Positions 34,003 to 41,611 of a DNA stretch of 56,276 bases are shown piece by piece. A model generated the notes under the pieces. That model did no database searches. It was not told the DNA's origin and was given only the letters and a program-made list of their open reading frames with translations. This DNA is from an uncultured Actinomycetes bacterium (GTDB lineage Bacteria; Actinomycetota; Actinomycetes; Nanopelagicales; Nanopelagicaceae). The stretch lies in the NCBI GenBank assembly GCA_903843225.1, contig CAIMOX010000016.1, forward strand, positions 103,358-159,633, given 5' to 3'. Made by a program: the position numbers and the translations under genes. Position 1 is the stretch's first letter. The number at the start of each line of letters is the position of its first letter.

Positions 34003-34361
34003 TACAGAATACCTTCTCGGTAATCAATCTCGCACCGACCATCTCTGGCAAAAATGACTCCTGCGCAATCGATTCGATACTCAGCTCCCCATAAGCCATT
34101 GAGTACAAGCCATGCCAGAGCGAGTTTTTGTAAGCGAAGCGCCTTCTCTGAATTTATGGCTTCGAGCGGGTCACCAAAAGAGCGCGAAGACCTGCTTTTA
34201 ACTTCAATAAAGGTGATAACTCCTCGCGGAGTTCGGGCAATCAGATCAATCTCACCGCTCTTAATTCGCCAATTTCGATCTACGACCGTGAATCCCTTTG
34301 CCTCGACATATTTCTTTACTGCATCTTCGCCACTTGCCCCGAGTATCTGGTTCTTCATCAT
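34002..34361 (-). CDS. yraN: YraN family (UPF0102) putative endonuclease-fold protein
   Basis: A 119-residue protein with the restriction-endonuclease-like fold pattern: GASGEDAVKKYVEAKGF at the start, NWRIKSGEIDLIART near residue 32-46 and VITFIEVKSRSS near 50-61, giving the D-ExK catalytic arrangement. The exact function of the family is unsettled. It sits in the usual rnhB-yraN-comM-dprA order and overlaps comM as TAATG. Confidence 0.9.
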   Translation of the reverse strand: MMKNQILGASGEDAVKKYVEAKGFTVVDRNWRIKSGEIDLIARTPRGVITFIEVKSRSSRSFGDPLEAINSEKALRLQKLALAWLVLNGLWGAEYRIDCAGVIFARDGRCEIDYREGIL

Positions 34362-34364
34362 GGT

Positions 34365-34402
34365 GCGCAGGGTAGAACTGCGCTTCTGCGATCGTGCAGA
34401 AG
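34365..34402. repeat. Two adjacent perfect hairpins between rnhB and yraN
   Basis: GCGCAG (34365-34370) pairs with CTGCGC (34378-34383) over a 7-base loop. CTTCTGC (34383-34389) pairs with GCAGAAG (34396-34402) over a 6-base loop. The pair lies just upstream of the yraN start on the minus strand. No T-run follows, so a leader structure or processing site is as likely as a terminator. The 79-base gap holds no tRNA or gene that I can recognise. Confidence 0.55.
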
Positions 34403-34440
34403 GCTAACTCCATTGTGGAATAAGCGGGGTTGTTTACAAC

Positions 34441-35052
34441 CTAGTGAGCGTTAAGAATCGCTGCTACATTGGCAAAGCTCTTGCGATGAATTGGAGATAT
34501 CCCAAGCTTCTTCATAGCTGCTGTATGTGCGGGCGAGCTATATCCTTTATGTGCAGCAAAGCCATATCCTGGGTATAGCGCATCCATCTCGATCATCAGG
34601 CGATCACGGTACACCTTGGCGATAATGGAGGCCGCGCTGATCGAGATAGCAACTTGATCACCCTTCCAGATTCCAAGAGCCGGCATTTCAAGGCCATCAA
34701 TCGGATAGCCATCAGTCAAAACATAATCGGGTTGAGTACCAAGAGCGCTTATTGCTCGACGAAAACCTTCAAGATTTGATTTATGAAGTCCGCGTTGATC
34801 AATCTCCTCGTGAGAAATTTCGATAATTGAGAGTGCAAGTGACTCGTGTCTAATGAGGTCGTAGAGACGCTCTCGCTTCGCAGCTGTCAGCGCTTTGGAG
34901 TCCCGAACTTGCGATAGCAGAGGCGAGAACGGATCTTTGAGAATTACCGCAGCAACTACTAGCGGACCGGCACAAGGGCCACGGCCAGCTTCATCAACGC
35001 CAGCGATATCTTTAATTCCGGCATCACGGAGAGTCTGCTCGATCGCCGTCAT
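34441..35052 (-). CDS. rnhB: Ribonuclease HII
   Basis: An enzyme of 203 residues that removes ribonucleotides and RNA from RNA-DNA hybrids. The active-site motif IAGVDEAGRGPCAGPLVVAAV starts near residue 15 with the Asp-Glu pair. DGYPIDG near 113 and SIIAKVYRDRLM near 140 carry further conserved residues, followed by YGFAAHKGYSSPAH. The ATG at 35052 (MTAIEQTLRDAG) avoids overlap with lepB and leaves a 4-base gap; an earlier ATG at 35073 would add seven residues. Confidence 0.93.
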   Translation of the reverse strand: MTAIEQTLRDAGIKDIAGVDEAGRGPCAGPLVVAAVILKDPFSPLLSQVRDSKALTAAKRERLYDLIRHESLALSIIEISHEEIDQRGLHKSNLEGFRRAISALGTQPDYVLTDGYPIDGLEMPALGIWKGDQVAISISAASIIAKVYRDRLMIEMDALYPGYGFAAHKGYSSPAHTAAMKKLGISPIHRKSFANVAAILNAH

Positions 35053-35056
35053 TGAA

Positions 35057-35734
35057 CTACTTCTTAACTGCAACCTTAGATAAATCGTGACCTACCGATA
35101 GATATTTTGCATGGTTCAGCGGCCACACTGTGACAAATGCTCGACCCACCACATCTGAGAGAGGGACCATTCCATGATGAATATCGTCGGTGTGGAATCG
35201 TGAATCTGCAGAGGCGCCGCGATGATCACCCATCACCCAAATAAATCCTTTTGGTACTGTAACTTTAAAGGTTGAATCACTCGGAGTATTTCCGGCAAAG
35301 ATATATGGCTCAGTGATTGAAGTGCCATCAACGGTCAGATGTCCCTTAGTATCGCAACAAATTACGGTATCTCCTCCGACGCCAATAACGCGCTTAATAA
35401 GATACTGCTTCGCTGGATCTGGCAAAATACCAACCGTCACAAGCGCATTCTTGATTGCGACAACCGGCTTTGAGCCAGTCTCACCTGGTGCCTGTCCAAG
35501 CCAATTAGCTGGATCTTTAAAGACGACAACCTCTCCACGCTTAATATCCGTAAAGAAGTTTGCAAGCTTGTTCACTGCGATTCGATCGCCAACTTTTAAG
35601 GTGTTCTCCATCGATCCAGATGGGATATAGAAGAAATGGATCAGGAAGGTTTTAACAAAGATCGACACGACAAGAGCCGAAAGAACAATGATGGGGACTT
35701 CGCGAAGCAGAGAGCCCTTCTTTGGAAGGCGCAT
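35057..35734 (-). CDS. lepB: Signal peptidase I
   Basis: A membrane-bound serine protease of 225 residues that removes secretory signal peptides. One N-terminal helix (about 13-34) anchors it. The catalytic serine is in YIPSGSMENTL near residue 37-47, the lysine in KRVIGVGGDTV near 113-123, and WVMGDHRGASADSR near 175-188 is the conserved box E. It lies between rplS and rnhB, its normal actinobacterial position. Confidence 0.93.
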   Translation of the reverse strand: MRLPKKGSLLREVPIIVLSALVVSIFVKTFLIHFFYIPSGSMENTLKVGDRIAVNKLANFFTDIKRGEVVVFKDPANWLGQAPGETGSKPVVAIKNALVTVGILPDPAKQYLIKRVIGVGGDTVICCDTKGHLTVDGTSITEPYIFAGNTPSDSTFKVTVPKGFIWVMGDHRGASADSRFHTDDIHHGMVPLSDVVGRAFVTVWPLNHAKYLSVGHDLSKVAVKK

Positions 35735-35745
35735 AGGGAAGTTTT

Positions 35746-36279
35746 TTAGGCTTCTGGAGTTGCTTCTGGAGCTGGAGTTTCAACAGCAGGAGTTTCAACC
35801 ACTGCGGCTTCAACCAAGGTTTCTTCTACAGTCGCTTCAACAGCAGGAACCACTGCCTCATTGATTGATTCAACGGCTGGGACATCAACCGGGGCTTGGG
35901 TTACGACAACATCTTCAACGATAAATGAACCGCCGATGCCGCGCTTCTCTTTGATCTTTGCAGCCTTACCGCGGAGATCGCGGAGGTAGTAAAGCTTTGC
36001 GCGTCGGACATCGCCACGACGAACCATCTCGTACTTTTCGATTACTGGTGTGTGTACTGGGAAGGTACGTTCTACTCCGACGCCATAAGCAAGCTTACGG
36101 ATAGTGAAGGTCTCGCGGATGCCAGAACCCTGGCGACGAATGACTACTCCCTGGAAGAGCTGGATACGGCTCTTAGTACCTTCGATAACACGAACGTGGA
36201 TCTTGATCTCATCGCCTGGTCGGAAGTTGATAACACCACTGCGGAGTGAGGCAGCATCGACTGCATCTAACACGTTCAT
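35746..36279 (-). CDS. rplS: 50S ribosomal protein L19 with an acidic C-terminal extension
   Basis: Residues 1 to about 115 are a normal L19, with [35 protein letters not shown] and [44 protein letters not shown] at the expected places. Bacterial L19 usually ends there, at about 115-120 residues. Here about 60 further residues follow, made mostly of Val, Glu, Ala, Pro and Thr with repeats such as [17 protein letters not shown]. The tail is acidic and probably disordered. Its function is unknown to me. Confidence 0.93.
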   Translation of the reverse strand: MNVLDAVDAASLRSGVINFRPGDEIKIHVRVIEGTKSRIQLFQGVVIRRQGSGIRETFTIRKLAYGVGVERTFPVHTPVIEKYEMVRRGDVRRAKLYYLRDLRGKAAKIKEKRGIGGSFIVEDVVVTQAPVDVPAVESINEAVVPAVEATVEETLVEAAVVETPAVETPAPEATPEA

Positions 36280-36310
36280 CTTTAGGTCCTAACGTTGTGA
36301 AAATTTCTAC

Positions 36311-36328
36311 TCGCAGGTCTGCCTGCGA
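36311..36328 (-). terminator. Possible weak terminator between suhB-like gene and rplS
   Basis: TCGCAGG-TCTG-CCTGCGA is a 7-bp stem with a 4-base loop. On the minus strand it is followed by GTAGAAATTTT, which is only partly a T-run. It may end or lower transcription from the upstream phosphatase gene before the rplS promoter. Confidence 0.4.
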
Positions 36329-36357
36329 AGGCCCAATCCTGCCACATTCAGCCCTGA

Positions 36358-37137
36358 TCACCCAATTCGAGCGGTAAGGGCTGCATGTAGGGCCGGCCCA
36401 GCGGCGATCACCATCTCTTCACCAGGCGCTCCTCCGAGCCGCCCGGTAACGAGCGCTCCCGCTTCCCTCGCTATCAAGCCACCTGCTGCCAGATCCCACT
36501 CCTTCAAATCCCTCTCAAAGTAGCCATCGAGGGCCCCCATCGCCACGTGGCAGAGATCGACCGCGGCCGCACCCTGGCGGCGAAGGTCTCGGATCTGTGG
36601 AATGAGGTCATTCACAAAGGCTGCCTGCCCGACTCGCTTCTCGACCGAATAGGAGAAACCAGTTCCTAGAAGCGCTAGCTCGATGGCGACCGGATCGTTG
36701 CATCGGATTGGAGCGCCATTGAGAAAAGCTCCACCGCCACGCGTCGCGCTCCACAGTGAGTTAATTGATGGTGCATTGACAACTCCAACGATCACACCAT
36801 CTGCATCCTTTGCTGCGATCGAGACATTCCACCCAGGCAGGTCATAGAAGTAGTTGACCGTGCCATCGAGAGGATCTATCACCCAGGTAATCCCAGACTG
36901 ACTGGGACGGCTCGACCCCTCCTCGCCAATAATTCCATCCATCGGGCGGGCGGCGAGTAAGCGCTCCACAATTAAGTTCTCACTCGCGTGGTCCATCTGC
37001 GTTGCAAAATCTACCGCCGAGCTCTTTTGATTAATCTCGAAATTGGTTGGTCTCGATGAAAGCAGCGACGCCGCTTCGTGCGATACCGCGATAGCTAGCT
37101 CGAGAAGGGAGTGACGAGCTACTTCCATCTCATCCAT
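36358..37137 (-). CDS. Inositol monophosphatase family protein
   Basis: A Mg-dependent phosphatase of 259 residues. The metal sites are GEEGSS near residue 76-81, WVIDPLDGTVNYFYDLPGWNVSIA near 90-113 and EWDLAAGGLIAREAGA near 218-233. The closest roles are inositol-1-phosphatase (SuhB/ImpA), fructose-1,6-bisphosphatase-like or histidinol-phosphatase activity, which this family can switch between. The DLPGW variant of the usual GxPxF loop does not settle it. It is divergent from sepH. Confidence 0.85.
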   Translation of the reverse strand: MDEMEVARHSLLELAIAVSHEAASLLSSRPTNFEINQKSSAVDFATQMDHASENLIVERLLAARPMDGIIGEEGSSRPSQSGITWVIDPLDGTVNYFYDLPGWNVSIAAKDADGVIVGVVNAPSINSLWSATRGGGAFLNGAPIRCNDPVAIELALLGTGFSYSVEKRVGQAAFVNDLIPQIRDLRRQGAAAVDLCHVAMGALDGYFERDLKEWDLAAGGLIAREAGALVTGRLGGAPGEEMVIAAGPALHAALTARIG

Positions 37138-37190
37138 AGTGAGATCTTACCAATTTCGAAGCGTTGCAGGGTTATGAAGCGCTCAATCGC

Positions 37191-37202
37191 TATCCTTCAC
37201 CT
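37191..37202 (+). promoter_or_regulatory. Putative -10 element for sepH, leaderless type
   Basis: TATCCT (37191-37196) matches TANNNT and is followed by six bases before the ATG at 37203. No Shine-Dalgarno is present and no convincing -35 is at the right distance. Confidence 0.4.
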
Positions 37203-38036
37203 ATGAAAGATCTGCGACTCGTTGGCCGGACTGAAGATGGTGCTGAACTAGAGCTCACTGACCAAGAAGGAACTACATATACCCTTCGTATCAGCGACCA
37301 GCTTCGCGCAACTATTAATCAGCCACGACTTGTCGCCGTTACATCTGCAGATGAGACTGCATTTACTCCTGTGAAAGAGATTCAATCACGCCTTCGCTCG
37401 GGCGAAACTGCCGAGTCGATCGCGCGCACAACTGAGTGGGATCTTGAGAAGATCGAAAAATTCTCAGGGCCGATCATGCAAGAGCGTGCCTTTGTTATTG
37501 GTCAAGCCCTCGCAGCGCTCCTTCGTCGCGATCCACAGTCTCCAACCTTGATGGCAGCAACTATCGCTCAACTCTCACCACGCGGGGTTGATATGCAACT
37601 CGTTGAATGGAACACGTGGCGCCGAGACGACGGTCTCTGGAACATTATTCTTTCCTATCCAATTTCAACCGGATCTGGCGAAGCGAACTGGGCATTTGAT
37701 ACAAACAACCGAACACTTATCAGTGAAGATGATGGCGCACGTTGGATTTCAGGTGAAGAAAAGCCAGCCAGACCTGCCACCCCTTCACACGGAATGGTAT
37801 TTCCTGCGACATCAAATCCTGCGCCTCGCCTAGTCGCAGTGAAGCCTGATGAGCTAATCCGTATCTCAACAACTCCGACTCAGGAAGAACGTCCAGTTGT
37901 AGAGGCAAAGCCCACCCGCGAAGATGTTGAGCCAGAAGCAAAACGCGATGGTGTGACGAAGCGAATCCGTATCCCATCCTGGGATGACATTATGTTCGGT
38001 AAGAAAGAAGAGGGATCAGAACCTCGTCCGGAGTAA
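37203..38036 (+). CDS. sepH: Septation protein SepH (DUF3071)
   Basis: An actinobacterial cell-division protein of 277 residues that stimulates FtsZ assembly in Streptomyces and mycobacteria. The N-terminal DUF3071 domain begins MKDLRLVGRTEDGAELELTD and includes the helix-turn-helix-like IQSRLRSGETAESIARTTEWDLEKIEKFSGPI near residue 60-91. The C-terminal half is variable, Pro/Glu/Arg rich and likely disordered, with a final KRIRIPSWDDIMFG segment that is conserved in the family. The ATG at 37203 is chosen because the 13 residues before it are unconserved. Its last 47 bases overlap a convergent gene. Confidence 0.88.
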   Translation: MKDLRLVGRTEDGAELELTDQEGTTYTLRISDQLRATINQPRLVAVTSADETAFTPVKEIQSRLRSGETAESIARTTEWDLEKIEKFSGPIMQERAFVIGQALAALLRRDPQSPTLMAATIAQLSPRGVDMQLVEWNTWRRDDGLWNIILSYPISTGSGEANWAFDTNNRTLISEDDGARWISGEEKPARPATPSHGMVFPATSNPAPRLVAVKPDELIRISTTPTQEERPVVEAKPTREDVEPEAKRDGVTKRIRIPSWDDIMFGKKEEGSEPRPE

Positions 38037-39105
38037 ATCCGCCATGGTGGCCGACCATCTTCGTCTCTTTCGATGCGATCGCTGGATCAAGTAATACCAA
38101 TTCATTTTTCGGAACTGCAATCAGATCCCCCATGCGATCGAGCGCATCCTCACTGATTTCATTGCCAAAGAGTTCGTGCGCATCCTGTTTTGTGAAGATG
38201 TCGACCCGGTCAGCAAAGTGCTCTCGCCATTGCGCTGCAACGTCCATCTCAGAACCTTCACGAAGATAGATATGTCGCGCACGAGCCTCGCCACCAATCA
38301 ACGTCACCTGTTCGAGAAGTGTATTTCCCTCACCCAAAATCTCTTTCTCCCCGACATTGAGCATTCCATGATCCGCAGTGAGGTAAATCTGAGTGTCCGA
38401 GGGTAGACGTTCGACCAATCCCGTAAGTAACTGCGTGACAGATTCGAGTGCAGCGATCCATTTCTCCGAACCAACACCGTCACTGTGTCCGGCAGCATCA
38501 ACTCCATTGAGATAAAGATAAGAGAATGAACCATGATTGCTGTGGGCCGATACCGCCATATCAACCATATCCGGAATGTAGTTGGCACCTAAGTATGTGG
38601 CACCGCGCATACCTGCGCGGGTAAAGCCACTTCCCTCGTAACGCTTCTCAGCAATATGCGAAACTGATAAACCCTCTGACATCGCTCGCTCATAGAGTGT
38701 TGGAACTTTCTGCCATGAGAGTGGGTCAACGCGTTCATCCCATTTCAACGCATTAAGCAAACGACCTGGCTCACCTGATCGCGGAACCCGAGTCGTGTAG
38801 CCCAGCATTCCGTGCACTCCAGGATTTACTCCGGTTCCAAGAGAAACGAGGTTTGTTGCCGTGGTGCTTGGAAAATCAGAGGTGAGCGGGGAGCGATCGG
38901 TGAAGGTTGAAAAAATCGGAAACTCTGATTGATATTTCTTCAGTGCATTAAAGCCGAGACCATCGATAAGCACGAGCGCAGTTCTTGTGCTCTGATCGAA
39001 AGCTAAATAATTTGTCGTCTCATTCAGACCAAGAGAGTGGAAGATCGATTGCGAGAGTTCGGCCAAGCCAGAACGAGCGCTTGCTTGGTGGCTCTCAGAG
39101 GACAT
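37990..39105 (-). CDS. Alkaline phosphatase superfamily protein (nucleotide pyrophosphatase/phosphodiesterase type)
   Basis: A 371-residue protein of the alkaline phosphatase superfamily. ALVLIDGLGFNAL near residue 48-60 gives the first metal aspartate, FPSTTATNLVSLGTGVNPGVHGMLGY near 79-104 the nucleophile threonine region, YLNGVDAAGHSDG near 199-211 and TADHGMLNVG near 244-253 the metal histidines. It lacks a clear signal peptide. It keeps the usual actinobacterial place next to sepH. AGGA precedes the ATG at 39105. A direct repeat upstream resembles a Pho box. Confidence 0.85.
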   Translation of the reverse strand: MSSESHQASARSGLAELSQSIFHSLGLNETTNYLAFDQSTRTALVLIDGLGFNALKKYQSEFPIFSTFTDRSPLTSDFPSTTATNLVSLGTGVNPGVHGMLGYTTRVPRSGEPGRLLNALKWDERVDPLSWQKVPTLYERAMSEGLSVSHIAEKRYEGSGFTRAGMRGATYLGANYIPDMVDMAVSAHSNHGSFSYLYLNGVDAAGHSDGVGSEKWIAALESVTQLLTGLVERLPSDTQIYLTADHGMLNVGEKEILGEGNTLLEQVTLIGGEARARHIYLREGSEMDVAAQWREHFADRVDIFTKQDAHELFGNEISEDALDRMGDLIAVPKNELVLLDPAIASKETKMVGHHGGFTPDEVLIPLLSYRT

Positions 39106-39125
39106 ATCCGAATCCTGCCATGCAA

Positions 39126-39143
39126 TTAACCTTGATTTAACCT
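39126..39143. promoter_or_regulatory. Pho-box-like direct repeat between two divergent phosphoesterase genes
   Basis: TTAACCT (39126-39132) is repeated at 39137-39143, a spacing of 11 bp. Two 7-base units with an 11-bp period are the usual form of a site for OmpR/PhoB-family response regulators. It lies about 20 bases upstream of the phosphatase-family start and about 100 before the PHP-protein start. No regulator gene is in the window. Confidence 0.45.
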
Positions 39144-39243
39144 GGAATTATTGAAGGATTAATAGCAACCATTGGCAAAATACACCTTGATTTCACCCAG
39201 CGAGAGAAGTATCCCCTCACCGAACCCTGAGGAGGGCAAGCTT

Positions 39244-40959
39244 ATGTGTGAAGGTCACTCACATCATCACGATCAGACTCAAGCTGAGTCTGTTGAAATG
39301 TCTCCAGAATTTGAAATCTCACGCCGTGGCGTAGTTAAGGCCGTCTCAGCACTGGCCGGCGCAGCAGCAATTGCTCCACTTGGCGCAGCACCTGCTGGTG
39401 CAACAACTCGCGTGGAAGTCGCAAAGCAGACCACGAATAAGTGGAAGCCAAATCGCTATCTTCTCGCAGGTGATCACCACATCCACACAATGCACTCTCC
39501 TGATGCGACATACACACCACTCCAGCAAATTAAGAATGGTGAAAATAATGGTCTCGATTGGCTTGTTATTACCGATCATGGCGGAACTGCCCACCAAAAG
39601 TATGCAATTGATTTGATCTCACCGGAAATTGCTGCAGCACGTAAGCAGACTTCAGTTCACGTTTTCCAAGGTCTTGAATGGAACGTTCCTGGGGCAGAGC
39701 ACGCCACTGTGATCGTGCCACCAGGGCGCAACACTGTTGATGTACTGAAGAAGTTTGAAGGAATGTATGACGGTTCAGTTCTCGCTGATCTCAAGAAGGT
39801 TACGCGCGCAACGTCAACTGATGGAGAACCAATGGCGGTCGAAGGTCTGAAGTGGCTTCAGACTCAGGTGCAGAGTGGAACTATTCCAATGGCACTGATG
39901 TTTGCTAATCACCCAGCTCGTAAGGGTTTGGACTCACCTCATGAAGTTCGCGCATGGCGTGATACCGCGCCAGGAATTGCTGTCGGTTGGGAAGGCGCAC
40001 CTGGTCACCAAATGGCGGCTCATCCTGATGTCCAAGCGGCGTTAAAGGCAATCGGGTCGACGACAATTAACGGCCGTGGTTACTACGACAATTCTCCAGG
40101 CGCAGATTCATTTGCAGGATTTGCACCAACTGCATCTGAGAATCCTTACCGTACCTACGGCGGATACGACTGGTTCACAGCGCGCGTTGGTGGACTCTGG
40201 GATTCACTCCTTGCCGAAGGTAAGCCATGGTGGATCACTGCCAACTCTGACTCACACTCAATATTCGGAAGTTCACTTCAGGGAACCCATCTTGTCGGGG
40301 GAATTCCAGGAAACCAAGATTCTGCTTATTACAACACCACGGGTTCATATGGCGCCCCAGTAGATTCTGGTGCTCCTATCAACTTGTACGGTGACTTTGC
40401 CCCAGGCGCCTATAGTCGCACCATTGTTGGTGTAGCTGAGAAGTCTTACCTGGGCATTATGCAGTCATTGAAGTCAGGAAATATCATCACGACCCATGGT
40501 GGAATCATTGATTGGGCTGATATTCGTGTCACGACTGATACTGACAAGCAAGGCGTCACAATCGGCGGACGTACAGTGGCTGCACGCGGAGATAGTGTGA
40601 CTGCATCAATCACTGTCAAGCTAGCATCAGTCGTTAATTCAAATGGAGTGATTCCACAGCTCAAGCTCGTTCAATTAATCTCTGGCGCTGTCACAGGCCC
40701 AGTGACTGATAAAGATACGATCTTTGCCCCACAAACCACTATCACCGAAAGTTATACAGTCAACCAGACAAGTGGAACGGTAACCTTCTCGCACACCTGG
40801 AAGAACGTACAAGGAGACTTCTATCTCCGGTTCCGTGGTGGCGACGGTAACAAGGTTGATGCAACTGGTAACCCAATGATGGATGTTATGGGTAATGCAT
40901 CACCATGGGAGAGCCTCTGGTTCTATACAAACCCAGTATTTGTAACCGTTCTCAAGTAG
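39244..40959 (+). CDS. Tat-exported PHP-domain phosphoesterase
   Basis: A 571-residue protein. After a histidine-rich start (MCEGHSHHHDQ) comes a twin-arginine signal, ISRRGVVKAVSALAG (about residue 25-39), with a hydrophobic stretch and AGA-type cleavage region near 54. The PHP metal motifs are DHHIHTMHSPDA near 78-89 and LVITDHGG near 107-114; HNH-type NADSHSIFGSS lies near 337. A beta-rich C-terminal domain of about 150 residues follows. The ATG at 39244 is set by AGGAGGG at 39230-39236. The substrate is unknown; an extracytoplasmic phosphoesterase role is inferred from the domain. Confidence 0.82.
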   Translation: MCEGHSHHHDQTQAESVEMSPEFEISRRGVVKAVSALAGAAAIAPLGAAPAGATTRVEVAKQTTNKWKPNRYLLAGDHHIHTMHSPDATYTPLQQIKNGENNGLDWLVITDHGGTAHQKYAIDLISPEIAAARKQTSVHVFQGLEWNVPGAEHATVIVPPGRNTVDVLKKFEGMYDGSVLADLKKVTRATSTDGEPMAVEGLKWLQTQVQSGTIPMALMFANHPARKGLDSPHEVRAWRDTAPGIAVGWEGAPGHQMAAHPDVQAALKAIGSTTINGRGYYDNSPGADSFAGFAPTASENPYRTYGGYDWFTARVGGLWDSLLAEGKPWWITANSDSHSIFGSSLQGTHLVGGIPGNQDSAYYNTTGSYGAPVDSGAPINLYGDFAPGAYSRTIVGVAEKSYLGIMQSLKSGNIITTHGGIIDWADIRVTTDTDKQGVTIGGRTVAARGDSVTASITVKLASVVNSNGVIPQLKLVQLISGAVTGPVTDKDTIFAPQTTITESYTVNQTSGTVTFSHTWKNVQGDFYLRFRGGDGNKVDATGNPMMDVMGNASPWESLWFYTNPVFVTVLK

Positions 40960-40962
40960 TTC

Positions 40963-41523
40963 ATGGTTGCAGCTGCACTCTCTGAGATCTCCTGGGTCGC
41001 AATCGACCCAGGAGATTCTCGTCTGTCCCCAGCCCACATTGAAAGCGTCATTCGATCACGAGCGACCGCATTGGGAATTACCATAAAGTGGTTAGCAACA
41101 AATCCCCTCGCTACCGGCGATGCTCGCTATGGCTTTCTCATAGCGGCAGACTATGACCTCGTAGCGCTGAAAGCGCAAGTTCTCACTGAATTACAAAGCG
41201 AAACCTCTCCCTTCGAGGATGAACTCATTGCCGCTATTGCAGGCAAGGAGCAAGGGAGATTGATTTCCTTCCCCTCTGATATCAATGTCTTTACTAAGCA
41301 CACGCCTCTGGAAATCACATCGAGATCTGCAATCGAGCAAGTTGTCGCAGTGGGCGAAGAACTCCCCGCAGATGCGGTGATTGAGACTTACGGGTACGTG
41401 CGACCGGTTCTTTATGAAGGAAAGATCACCCTCTTTGTCGAGCGCCAGTACAACGGAGAGTTTGCGCCGATTGAGAAAGCGAATCCTCATGAATGCTGTG
41501 GTGGGGCTCACGCACCCTACTGA
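40963..41523 (+). CDS. Uncharacterised protein with a C-terminal ECCGGAH motif
   Basis: I do not recognise this 186-residue protein. It has no signal peptide or membrane helix. The composition is mixed alpha/beta with acidic patches. The last residues, NPHECCGGAHAPY, hold two adjacent cysteines and two histidines and could bind a metal. It starts 3 bases after the stop of the Tat-exported PHP gene, so the two are almost certainly one operon. Parts such as ETYGYVRPVLYEGKITLFVER look like beta strands. A role linked to the PHP enzyme or its metal is inference. Confidence 0.7.
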   Translation: MVAAALSEISWVAIDPGDSRLSPAHIESVIRSRATALGITIKWLATNPLATGDARYGFLIAADYDLVALKAQVLTELQSETSPFEDELIAAIAGKEQGRLISFPSDINVFTKHTPLEITSRSAIEQVVAVGEELPADAVIETYGYVRPVLYEGKITLFVERQYNGEFAPIEKANPHECCGGAHAPY

Positions 41524-41611
41524 GGGCTCGCTCCTCTTCTAATTCTTCAATAGTGCCCCGTAGTCGAGTCGCTACGCTCATTTATCCCTTTCAGTTGGCA
41601 AGATACGACTC

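Noticed and set aside
34362-34440. A tRNA gene in the rnhB-yraN gap, suggested by its length and hairpins.
   Set aside because: The two stems do not form a cloverleaf, and no T-loop (GGTTCGA) or acceptor pairing is present.
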